DNA of 64,000 nucleotides, from the NCBI GenBank assembly GCA_039105265.1, contig JAPFFF010000011.1, forward strand, positions 4,526,001 through 4,590,000, written 5' to 3'. Under the pieces are notes generated by a model, which did no database searches, had not been told where the DNA came from, and saw only the letters and a list, made by a program, of their open reading frames with translations. The translations under genes and the position numbers were made by a program. The first letter of the stretch is position 1. Each line of letters starts with the position of its first letter. Shown piece by piece: positions 50,498 to 59,999 of this stretch. The stretch comes from Tritrichomonas musculus. Taxonomy: Eukaryota; Parabasalia; Tritrichomonadida; Tritrichomonadidae.

Positions 50498-51139
50498 TCA
50501 ATTATCAGATATCGGGAGTTTTGTAGCATTTGGATGAACAAGAGTCCCTTGAATCCAATTATTTAGCGTTTCACTAATAAATCCACGTACTTCAATCTGA
50601 TCAAATAATTTTTCATCAGCACCAAGAACGAGATCGAAATCGAAATCAAAATTGGGTGGCGTTTCAAAAAAGAGAATAATTGAATCACCCAAGTATTGAA
50701 TTGTTATTTGACCTATAAGCTGTATTTTGGATAAAGTTGCGTGGATTGGAAACTTAACACATCCGGGAGAAATCATGTCTAATGAAAGAGTTGTTGTTAA
50801 TGAAATCGAGCAATCACTTTGGCAGTCAATTCCAATTACAGCTTGAAAAGGAGCTTGAAAATCTAATGACTTCAAAAAATCCAATTTTGAATGTTGTAGA
50901 GCTGGTATTATATACTCATGCATATTTAAATGCCATTGCAGCGTTGCATCTATATCTTTCATTGAGACAAGTTGAATAATTGGCTGCTTTGTCCCAAATT
51001 TTAGTTGCTCAATTTCAAAATCAACACTAAAAATTGAAGACTTATTTAAAAGTTCCATCACCATAGTTGTAACAAAATTAATTGTTCTCTTTTCAACAAC
51101 GTATGATTGCAAAGCTTCGATATTGATTTGAACATCCAT
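50498..51139 (-). CDS. SMP-domain lipid-transfer protein, Mdm12-like
   Basis: 213 residues from the ATG at 51139. The frame opens 38 codons further up, but the extra residues are hydrophobic and AT-driven, while the chosen start gives MDVQINIEALQ, close to the MSxDINWExL start of Mdm12. The whole protein fits an SMP domain: a helix with NFVTTMVMELLNKSS, a strand FEIEQLKFGTKQPIIQLVSM like the Mdm12 motif FGxxPPxIEI, strands VIGIDCQSDCSISLTTTL and IQLIGQITIQYLG, then FFETPPNFDFDFDLVLG and a C-terminal HPNATKLPIS. SMP domains carry phospholipids between membranes; Mdm12 works with Mmm1 in ER-mitochondria contacts (ERMES). In a trichomonad the partner organelle could be the hydrogenosome. Other SMP proteins are an alternative. 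Confidence 0.6.
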   Translation of the reverse strand: MDVQINIEALQSYVVEKRTINFVTTMVMELLNKSSIFSVDFEIEQLKFGTKQPIIQLVSMKDIDATLQWHLNMHEYIIPALQHSKLDFLKSLDFQAPFQAVIGIDCQSDCSISLTTTLSLDMISPGCVKFPIHATLSKIQLIGQITIQYLGDSIILFFETPPNFDFDFDLVLGADEKLFDQIEVRGFISETLNNWIQGTLVHPNATKLPISDN

Positions 51140-51442
51140 TAGACTATTTTTGAATGTAAAAATTCTAAACTTTTGTAGAGTAAAATATTCTAATATCTTG
51201 AAAGGCGAATCAAAAACAAACAAACAAATTAATGATAAAGCACTCACAATCAATAATTATTAAAAATATTTTTATTGAAAAAAAAAAAAAAAAAGAATGG
51301 GTTCCAAACCCAAAAATATCAAACACCATTATTATAATATATTTAAAAAAATCAATCAAAAATAGTTCACATTTTTGCTTTTGCGTCTTGGGGATTTTCA
51401 TCCCTTCTAAAAATACAATACTATAACATTTTTTTTTCCAAA

Positions 51443-53173
51443 TTATTGATTATAATATTTAGCCAATTTTTTCTTTGTGATTTCAAGTTGATTAGCAAGT
51501 TCCATGTACAAAGACATTGGTTCATTAAGTTCATCACGAAGTGCCTCGAATTTTGCTTTTTCTTTAACTATTTCATCTTCCAAAAACTTTGATTTGCTTT
51601 CAATATCTTTCCTTTCTTGTCTTTTTTTAGCTATTTCAGGTGAAACTTTATCTTTATCTTGAACAGTTTGTTGAGGCAATATAAAATCGGTATAACCTTT
51701 AATAATATCAATTTCAGGTACGTTGAATTTCTCCAACTGTCCTTTAAATTGATCTAAATTAATTTCTTCTTCATCTTCATCGTCTTCAGCTTTTTGAATT
51801 TCAAATAACAGATTTTTAGCAATTTCGGCAAAATCTTCTTTTTTATCATTTTCAAGCAATGCTGGGTGAATTATAGGTGAAGCTTTAATTTCACTTGCAA
51901 GTTCGATAACTTGATTCTTCAATTTTTCATCTTTTATGTTTTCTGCACCTGCTAGAAGCTTGAATGATGTTAATGCACTGTCCAAACGGACTGATGAAAT
52001 TTCCTCAAGAGCTAACTCAACGTCAAGAGATTGTGGTTCTTCATCTTTCTCTATTGCGCTATCAACATCTGACAAAGCATTGAAAAGGTCGATTCCTTTT
52101 GCTGTAGGTGCAATGAAACCACTTAAAACAAATTTTGTTAATTCACATATATGACGAATTTCGTTATTATTAGTTTTCTTTTCAATACATAAAATTAAAT
52201 ATAAAGAATTCAGGAGAGGAACATCAGAAAACATTTGATAAAATCTTCTCATTCCTTCTCTTTCTGCATTTTTGTATAAAGAAATTTTTTTAGCATGATT
52301 AACTTTTTCAGAAAGTTCTGAAAAAGTTGTTCTAAGTTTTGTTACTTCTTGCCATCTAGGTCTTTTATCAGCCAATTCTTTTTCTTTTTCATCCATGATA
52401 CTTTTCTTTTTATTGATTAATTTCTCATTAACTTGTCTGTTTATAAGAACCTTCTTTAATCGATCATTTAAAATATGTACAGATTGAGTAGCCTTGTTAA
52501 CGTTAATTCTTTGGGCGTTAATAAATATATCCAAATCACTTTCAAAATTAACATGTTCCTCGTTGATTTTTCTTAGCAATTCAATGACTTTATTAGCACG
52601 TTGCTCATCTGCAATTTCTAAATATCGATGAGTTCTTTCTAAACATTCGAGAATTTGAGTTTCTAAATCATTTATTTCTGTTTCGAGATTAATTTGGAGT
52701 TCGGCTTTCTTGTTTAAAGCTTCTTCAGCAAATTTTCTCAAAGATTTTTCTTGCTCTTCTTTTTTCTTCTTGTAAGAAGTAGCTATATCGAACAATTTTT
52801 GCTTGATTATTTTACGTTGCTTTATGTAACCTTCGTATTTCGAATTCAACTCTTTAATTTTTGCTTGAATTTCTGGAGTAATGATAGGCTTGGCTACTCT
52901 TGGCGAAGTTTCTGTAGAGCTTTGTTCAGCAGATGCCGATGTAGCTTGAAATTCTGTAGATTGTCCCTGGCTCAGAATTGACTGTCTTTCGCGATTAACA
53001 GAAACAATTGCTGATGCTGCAGAGTCTGGAATTCTGTTTTTGATTTCATCAAAAGAAACAGATGATTGACTTGCAATTATAGGAGGTTCATCGATTTGAA
53101 TCTGTGGAATTGAAAGCAATGGAATTGCTGGTTTTGGGCTTTTTGGGCTATCCTGAGGATGAGATGGCTGAGA

Positions 53174-53205
<32 letters not shown>

Positions 53206-54193
53206 TCTGTTGTTGTTGCTGTTGTTGTTGTTGTTGATCAATTGGCTTTTGGGGATTTGAAATTTGTTTAGTTTGCGGCTCTCGAGCAGATTGAGGAATT
53301 TGATGCTGATTTTGTAATAGAGGATTTGAAGGTGCTCTTGCTGATTGTACTTTTCCAGAAGAATCAGATTTTGCATTTGATAATGAAGTTTGAGATTCAG
53401 CCTTAGCTGAGGTTTGAGTTAAAGAAGATTTAGATGGATCTGCTGTTACTGGAGCTGAATTATTCTTGGATGCTGCATGAGATGAATTAGATTTCGCTGC
53501 TGTGGCAGGCGGAGCTCTGGCAGATTGAGCACCAGATGCAACAGGAGGAGGTCCATTATTTACCTGAGGGGGCCCCATTGATGCACGTTTTGGAGGTATT
53601 GGCTTTCCAGGTATTGAATTTGGTTGTGATGAAGTTTTTGCTGTACTTGTTACTGAAGATTGCGCCGTAGTTGCTTTTTCTGCTGATGGGGCTGGGGTTG
53701 CTTCTGGCACCAAATGTGAACTTGAATTTCCCACATTAATGGATTTACCACGAGGCTTTGAAAAAGTAACTGCCAGATCACGGGCAGAATGCACTTCAAC
53801 TGGAGGTTTGACACTTTGATTCGAACCTTTAGGTTGCTGCTGATTTTTCAAAATTGAATTTAACTGCCCTTTATTTTGAGCATTTACAGTATCTACAGAT
53901 TTGGAAATCTGTTGATTTTGCGATGCTGATTTGAGATCAATTCTTGGTGATTGAGATCCATCTCCATCATCAGTGACTATCTTCATTATACTTTTCGCAG
54001 TATTTAAATCGACGAATAATCCACAGTTTTCTGGGCATTCGAAGTATTTTTTACCTTTGATTGTTCCATTATTTTTTCCTTTTGGTTTTTCTAATTCGAC
54101 TCCTACAAATATACCAGGCTTTTCATGATATTCTCCTACATATCTGACAATACCTATTAAACCTTTGATTGATATTTTATCACCAACATTCAT
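51443..54193 (-). CDS. CAP-Gly microtubule-binding protein with coiled coil
   Basis: 916 residues. The CAP-Gly domain is at the very N terminus (about 1-70): GLIGIVRYVGE, then GVELEKPKGKNNGTIKGKKYF, with the GKNNG form of the tubulin/EEY-binding GKNDG motif, and GLFVDL. A long S/A/P/Q-rich linker follows (about 75-420) with a glutamine run near 318-340, then coiled coil (about 440-660) and a helical C-terminal part with another coiled coil (about 850-910). The layout resembles CLIP-170, p150-glued or tubulin-folding-cofactor-like plus-end proteins. No zinc knuckle is seen at the C terminus, so a dynactin or CLIP identity is not proved. It probably links microtubule ends to cargo or cortex. 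The A16 run directly before the ATG is notable. Confidence 0.85.
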
Positions 54194-54523
54194 TTTATTT
54201 TTTTTTTTTTTTTAACGCCCAAATTACCTATGAAAAAGTTTGTATAATGACAACAACCTATCAATTTTTAGGTTTTCAAAATATACACTCTATCTTAGTT
54301 AAAACAAGTTCATAGTAAACATAAAAAATGAAATTAGTAATCTAATAACATAATATAATTTATTTAGAAATAAAACAAACAAACAATTTTTTTTTTTTAA
54401 GATTTCACTTATCTGATTAGGCAAAAGGACAAGCCACTAAGTAAACCTAATTTCCATTATATATCTTCTTTAAAAAGTTTAATTTTTTTTTTTTTTTTTT
54501 AAAAAAAAAGAATCACTGATTGC
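54194..54523. other. Intergenic, 330 bp, with T18A9 run
   Basis: Spacer between two minus-strand genes. It holds the promoter of the CAP-Gly gene (TCATAGG about 35 bases before the ATG) and, near its left-gene end at 54483-54509, T18 directly followed by A9. Nothing else seen. Confidence 0.5.
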
Positions 54524-57500
54524 TTATTTCTTTCCTCTTCCATATTTAGATTTTGAAGCTTTCATTTCCATTTGCGATTTATATTTCTCAACAGCCTCAT
54601 CATCGTCAAGTAGGATAAATGGAAAAGTTTCTACCGAGTCATCATAAAAAGAACTCAACAAAGTTAATTTTGAAATTTGCTCATCTCTGTTTTTCTTCTC
54701 CAATTTCATTTCCATCTTTTTCTTTCTTTCCTGGTTCCTTGTCATGATTGCTGACTGATTCGATGACTTGGCGTGAATTGGAATATTACCATTTTCGTTA
54801 TCAGCATCACTGTCATCTTTTTTACCTTTTGAATTAGTATTTTCAGAGCCATTTAATGAAGATTCAGAATTCAATTTATCGTTGCCATTGCTGGTTGGCT
54901 TCTGGTGCTTCTTCTTGTCTTTCCATTGAACTTTGTTCACTGGATATGGAATAGTTCCATCAAGTGGAAGAATAATTTCACCACCTGCTTGAATAGCTGG
55001 ACCTTTTTTCATTTTCTCTTCAGATGAAAGAAGTGTCTTCATTTTCATCGCAAATAAGCAAAGTCGAATTTCACCTTGAATTCGAACAAGCTTGACAACT
55101 GTGTTAAAATGAAAACTTCGTCGAATTCGTGGTGCAAAGAATTCAAAATCTGTCCCTTTTGTGTCAATAATGAGATCCATATCAGTGACAAGGAAACATG
55201 TTTTTGGAATTCCTTCTTCTTCAACTCTTACTTCATCTGTGTGCATTAAAAAGCCGGTAATGTCAGCAATGAATGCATTCTCATCAAGAGAGGATGTTGA
55301 ATAAACACGTCCATCATTTTTATCACAATAAAAAGGAGTTGGAGTTGGTTGCTTTTCAAGACGTGTCATATTTATGTTGTCTAAATATTTTGTAATTGAT
55401 TCACTATTGGTGAATAATCTTTTGGTTGTCTTTGGACTCTGATAAAATATTTTATCATCATCAATTTGCTGATCATTAAATGTGTTGTATATTGAAAGGT
55501 GCCTTGTTGGCATGTAAATAAGATGATTCGCAAGCGAATCGATGCTGTTCAGAATGACTTGCTGATCACATTGGAGAATAGAACTTAGTGTGTCTTTAAA
55601 AACACGCCAAAACTCGTGAGAATAGTCGAAGAGAAGAGGATCAAATGTATGGAAATATTTTTCAATGGTTGGACGATATTCCAGCTCACTTTTGTTCAAA
55701 TCATACATAATCATTTTCTTGAAAAGACCATCAGGAATTGCTTCTAAAATATCAGTTGGTGACTTATCATCTTTATTACCTTCCGGTAAAGTAAAAACAG
55801 TTTTATCAGGGATTTCCATTTCAAAGAATGTATCAAGATCAATATCTGATTCATCTTTTTGATCATCGTCATTTTTATCGTTATCAGCCTCATTATTATT
55901 GCTGTTTAATAATGAACTTATATCGTTTGGCTTAATCTTCTTCTGGTGTTGAGGCATACTCAAAAAGTGGACATTTGGTATTTCATAAACGGCCTCCTCC
56001 CCAAGACCTCCACAATTGCGACAGACAAAATCGTTCGGATTGATGCCAAAGATGAGTCCTTCACACTCTTTATGAACCCAGTAGCCACACTTTGTACATC
56101 GAATCAAAGGATCGCTGTAATTCATGTTTTCGCCACATTTTGTACAGAAAATTTGCTTGTTTTGGCAGAAAGGACAGACATATGAGTCATCTTTCTCGAT
56201 TCGAGCAACGTTAACACACAATCCATGAAGCCAAAAGTGGCAAATATCACATTGAATAAGAAGTGTGTTTGACTTAATTGAATTTGGCAAAAAATGATTT
56301 CCTGATTCTTCTGTAACAGCTTCAATTTCAGTTGGAGTTTCAGTTTCTGTCTCAACTTCATTTTCTACTTCACTTTTCTCGATAATTTCTTGATGTACTG
56401 GTTTTTCAGATGATTTATTTCGATTTTTCTTAGAATTTCTTGTCTTTTTGGTGGAATTTGATGTTAAAGAAGTTGAATTAATTGGATCTGCTGTAATTGT
56501 GATGTTTCCTTTTCCGCAAACACATCTGATTCCATATCGTCCTAAGGATTTATCATTGTAGTAAATCGGTTTTGTCGGAGATAATTCTGCATTAGGCGTT
56601 TGATGATGGTGAGCGTGAATAGAATGCATTTTAAGTGAGTTTTTAGAGGATTTAGAAGATGATTTTGTCTTTGGAACTTGAGCCTGGGGAAAAAGAACTT
56701 CGGCTTGAGGGATAGTATGTTGAGGATTTTCTTCTTGTAAAAGGGGGTAATTTGAACTTGGATCATGATTTATAGATGTCCATGAATTTAAATTATTGTT
56801 TTTATCGTCTACCATTGAATTTAAATAGGGTTGCTGATCTTGATTTGGCAATTGGTATGGTAAATGTGGCATGCTTGGATTTGCAGAAAATTGGTATACA
56901 TTAAATTGTCTTGCATCATAAATATTTTGCTTTAGATTGGTGCTTCCGTTATAAGGTTGCTGTGAATACGAAGGTATTTCGTTCTTTATGGGTGAAAAAT
57001 GTGGATAGTTATTATAAACGTTAAAATTTACAGGAGTAATCTGTTTTTGCATTTGCGGGCTAGGATATCTGCAATACTGATAAGAAGTTATTTGATGCTG
57101 ATTTAGCTGCTGCTGGTTCCAAATATAAATTGGCTGATATGGAGTTTTTGGCATTTTCGAGTTTTTTTGCTGTTTAAAAAGGAAGTAAGATTGAGCATTT
57201 TGGCTCGAAGGGTATAATTGTGTATTTGGTTGCGGATATTGGGAGTATAGAGGAGTTCCTAGCATGGGATTTCCGTAATATGATGCATTTTTAGAAAAAT
57301 TGTCTTGAAGATTATTACTACCTAGATATCCATTTGGATAGTAAACTGGAGTGGTTTGATTTTCATAATTATTAATCTTGACATTATTATCTTGAAAGCT
57401 ATTTTGATTAATTATTCCTGAATTGCTTTGATTAATTTGGCTTTCGCTTGTATTAATTGGTACATATGGTGGAGAAGGAGTAGAAATACCTTCATGTATA

Positions 57501-57892
57501 CTTACGTTTTTGCTGTCATTTTCCCTAATTGAACTACCTTGGAATGAATCAGGAAATGGCTCTGATATCATTGGAGGTGACACAACACGGGGTGATGTAA
57601 GACAATTATCAGCACAGGTATGACTTATTTTTGAAGATTCCATATCAATTTTCAATGATTGAACGTTGCTTGATAGAGATAAACTTTTTTGAGAATCAGC
57701 TTCTGGTGGAGATATTTTGTGGGATGAGACGCAAACAGCGTCTGTACATTGCTTCTCTGTTGGTAGATCGGGCGATGTTGGTGTAGCAACAATTGGAATA
57801 TTTTCTGATTTAATGAGGAGTTGAGGGGTTGCTTCAATCGAAGGTTTATTAGAGACAGATAGCGGTGCGATGAGGTCTTCGTGTGAAATCAT
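54524..57892 (-). CDS. Set3/MLL5-like chromatin protein: two PHD fingers and a degenerate SET-like domain
   Basis: 1122 residues. Residues 1-440 are disordered, N/Q/P/S/Y-rich. A first PHD finger starts with CVCGKG (about 455) but the next cysteine pair, QCDICHFWLHGLC, comes only near 545; about 80 residues of S/K- and E/T-rich sequence separate the pairs. A second, compact PHD follows (about 580-628, FCTKCGENM to VCRNCGG). At about 868-950 the series ADITGFLMHTDE, FLVTDMDLIIDTKG, FFAPRIRRSFHFN and GEIRLCLFAMKM matches the order of SET strands in Set3, MLL5 and SETD5, including IDTxxxGNxARFIRRSCxPN, but cysteine and PN are lost. Those proteins are mostly non-catalytic and recruit deacetylases to methylated H3K4. 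The C terminus is K/E-rich. A reader role in the nucleus is inferred. Confidence 0.65.
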   Translation of the reverse strand: MISHEDLIAPLSVSNKPSIEATPQLLIKSENIPIVATPTSPDLPTEKQCTDAVCVSSHKISPPEADSQKSLSLSSNVQSLKIDMESSKISHTCADNCLTSPRVVSPPMISEPFPDSFQGSSIRENDSKNVSIHEGISTPSPPYVPINTSESQINQSNSGIINQNSFQDNNVKINNYENQTTPVYYPNGYLGSNNLQDNFSKNASYYGNPMLGTPLYSQYPQPNTQLYPSSQNAQSYFLFKQQKNSKMPKTPYQPIYIWNQQQLNQHQITSYQYCRYPSPQMQKQITPVNFNVYNNYPHFSPIKNEIPSYSQQPYNGSTNLKQNIYDARQFNVYQFSANPSMPHLPYQLPNQDQQPYLNSMVDDKNNNLNSWTSINHDPSSNYPLLQEENPQHTIPQAEVLFPQAQVPKTKSSSKSSKNSLKMHSIHAHHHQTPNAELSPTKPIYYNDKSLGRYGIRCVCGKGNITITADPINSTSLTSNSTKKTRNSKKNRNKSSEKPVHQEIIEKSEVENEVETETETPTEIEAVTEESGNHFLPNSIKSNTLLIQCDICHFWLHGLCVNVARIEKDDSYVCPFCQNKQIFCTKCGENMNYSDPLIRCTKCGYWVHKECEGLIFGINPNDFVCRNCGGLGEEAVYEIPNVHFLSMPQHQKKIKPNDISSLLNSNNNEADNDKNDDDQKDESDIDLDTFFEMEIPDKTVFTLPEGNKDDKSPTDILEAIPDGLFKKMIMYDLNKSELEYRPTIEKYFHTFDPLLFDYSHEFWRVFKDTLSSILQCDQQVILNSIDSLANHLIYMPTRHLSIYNTFNDQQIDDDKIFYQSPKTTKRLFTNSESITKYLDNINMTRLEKQPTPTPFYCDKNDGRVYSTSSLDENAFIADITGFLMHTDEVRVEEEGIPKTCFLVTDMDLIIDTKGTDFEFFAPRIRRSFHFNTVVKLVRIQGEIRLCLFAMKMKTLLSSEEKMKKGPAIQAGGEIILPLDGTIPYPVNKVQWKDKKKHQKPTSNGNDKLNSESSLNGSENTNSKGKKDDSDADNENGNIPIHAKSSNQSAIMTRNQERKKKMEMKLEKKNRDEQISKLTLLSSFYDDSVETFPFILLDDDEAVEKYKSQMEMKASKSKYGRGKK

Positions 57893-58759
57893 TGATGTTA
57901 GTATAAAATAATATTATCAGAAAAAAAAGAATTGCCAACCGAACTTTTTGATGGTCTATTTTGATTAGAACATTCATATTTTCTAAATGCAACACAATTT
58001 TTATTTTCAATAGAAATAAAATCATTTTCAAATATTGAAATATCATTCAATTTATTTTATTTGATTTTAAAAAATTGAGTATAACTAATAAAATAAAATG
58101 AAATTTAATGTATATTCTTTAAACTTAACTTATTTTGTAATTTTAACCAATAATACTACTCTTTATATGTTAATACTTTAGTATTTTATTGACAACAATT
58201 TAATAACTATTGCTATATGTTTGATAGAAACAATGAACTAATACCCTATTCCTGTTTTTTGTTATACTTCTTTCAAGATAATATTAAATGCTTGTCTTTA
58301 ATTAAAGAACATTAATTTAAATTTTTCATAATAATTGCGACTTTATTGATTATTTTTATATCCATCATCTCCGATATGTATATGTAAATACTAATTTTAT
58401 AAAATATACAAGTTTCTAATTTCTTTAATTAATATTTTTTTCCTTTAATAACTAAATACCTTCATAAAAATAATATTTTCATTTTCACTTTTTTTTTAGT
58501 CGGTATTATTGGTTAATATCTTTACACATATAATTGGGTAAAGACAATAAATCCAATTGAGGAAATTAAATGATATGGTTATCATATTTCAATCCTACGA
58601 TTAACTTTGATTTAACAATATTTTTAATTTATCATTGAAAAATTCAATCATTTTGAAAAGATATTTCATTTTTTTTGAGAAGATTTTTTTATAAAATTAA
58701 TCAATTCTTGTCCGGCTAAATACGAATTTGAGAATAATGTATCATTTCATTTTTTGAAA
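57893..58759. other. Divergent intergenic region, 867 bp
   Basis: Between the PHD gene and the TMEM33-like gene, divergently transcribed, so it should hold both promoters. AT-rich, with no ORF, RNA gene or repeat that I can support. Confidence 0.5.
58742..58752 (+). promoter_or_regulatory. Double initiator (Inr) before the TMEM33-like gene
   Basis: TCATTTCATTT holds two overlapping TCATTT initiators, 8 to 18 bases before the ATG at 58760. This favours 58760 over any upstream non-ATG start. Confidence 0.55.
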
Positions 58760-59470
58760 ATGGGATTCTCGATCTATGCAAATATTTGGATATTTTTGCA
58801 TGTTGCTACAGTTTTATCTTTTTTCTCATCCATAATTTTATCTTTCAAAAATCCATTTCACTTAAAAGATACGTACATTGTTGGAACTATTTTGCATCTT
58901 TATATTGCTTTTCTAGATTTACGTGTACCATCCTCAATTCGAAATCAACCATTTTCTAACAGACTTTTACTTGATTACTCAGTGCATATAGTTGGGTGCA
59001 ATATTCTATTCTTTTTCTTAAGCGGTCCATCATTTTCTTGGACAATGGTTCTTGGATTGACATCCTTTTATCAAGTACTCAACTTTCTTGTTGGGCAGAT
59101 TCTTCCAAATCACAGAGGAAATTGGTTATTGGAAAAATGCCAAGTTTTGCATCAAAAATTAACAAATCCACCTCTTGCTAAAGTATTACTCGCTACTTTG
59201 GAAATAATGAGCTTAATGCCATCTATTGCTCCTGGTTTGTCAAAGGGAAATATATTTTTCATTTTTATCGCTTACTTATTCTGGCATGTTTTGTACAGGT
59301 ATGCCGTCGACAATGATCATAAACAAATATGGACACAGTTTAGACAAAAGATTGCAACACTTGCTTATAAACTTCCAACATTTTTGTGTAATATAATAAT
59401 GAATATTTTAAATAGTTTTGAAAGATTAGGAGCTGTAGGATGCCAAATTTATACGGTTAAATCAAATTGA
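58760..59470 (+). CDS. TMEM33/Pom33-like ER membrane protein
   Basis: 236 residues with about four to six hydrophobic segments. ATG at 58760 chosen because the double initiator lies just upstream. Matching features of the TMEM33/Pom33/Krüppel-related family: a hydrophobic pair after an LLLDYSVHIVG segment (human: EDSCHYLLYSLIF), LTSFYQVLNFL, a central lysine-rich loop, EIMSLMPSIAPGLSKGN (human: NEIFLMPATVFMLFSGQG), then LFWHVLYRYAVDNDHKQIWTQFRQKI (human: YYRFLTLRYSSRRNPYCRTLFNELR). Family members shape ER tubules and, in yeast, help nuclear pore placement. Role here inferred from the family. Stop is TGA. Confidence 0.65.
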   Translation: MGFSIYANIWIFLHVATVLSFFSSIILSFKNPFHLKDTYIVGTILHLYIAFLDLRVPSSIRNQPFSNRLLLDYSVHIVGCNILFFFLSGPSFSWTMVLGLTSFYQVLNFLVGQILPNHRGNWLLEKCQVLHQKLTNPPLAKVLLATLEIMSLMPSIAPGLSKGNIFFIFIAYLFWHVLYRYAVDNDHKQIWTQFRQKIATLAYKLPTFLCNIIMNILNSFERLGAVGCQIYTVKSN

Positions 59471-59600
59471 ACTAAGTTTACTAGTTGAGCTAATATAATT
59501 GTTTTAATTTTGAAACGCATAATTATGTTAATTGATTTAATGAACAATTACCTCATTCTAAAAGATTATATAATCGAAGCACGCAATTATCTCTTTTAGC

Positions 59601-59661
<61 letters not shown>

Positions 59662-59999
59662 TTGATTATATGCTTTTAAGCATGTATTCTCTTTACTAAG
59701 AAGTAAATTATAATGCAGAATCAAGAATTTTAATTTCAATATATGATCATAGAATGATGAACAATTGTTTTTCTGTATCATACATTTGAATAATAAATAT
59801 CACAACAATTCTATCTTTTTAACGTATGATTATAATTTTGAATATAACTGGTTTAAAATTTTTTAATATATATAAATATTTATTAAGATACACCAACAAA
59901 ATAATTTTATAATTTGAATAATGTTAACGTCTTTTTATACAATTTTCAACGTTTATTCAAGGCAATATTTTAACCATAACGATAATTTAGTGCAATAAT
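59471..59999. other. Intergenic with an ATT microsatellite
   Basis: 529 bases between two same-strand genes. A (TTA)20 tract at 59603-59662; otherwise AT-rich and empty. No clear initiator for the gene at 60000; TTCAACG near 59943 and TTATTCAAGG near 59953 are candidates. Confidence 0.6.
59603..59662. repeat. (TTA)n microsatellite, about 20 units
   Basis: Uninterrupted trinucleotide tract of about 60 bases in non-coding DNA. Likely polymorphic in length. Confidence 0.95.

Noticed and set aside
50498-51253. Longer start of the Mdm12-like protein
   Set aside because: The extra 38 residues are hydrophobic and AT-driven, while the internal ATG gives the typical Mdm12 start.
59603-59662. Poly-asparagine ORF over the TTA tract
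   Set aside because: Product of the microsatellite, not a gene.
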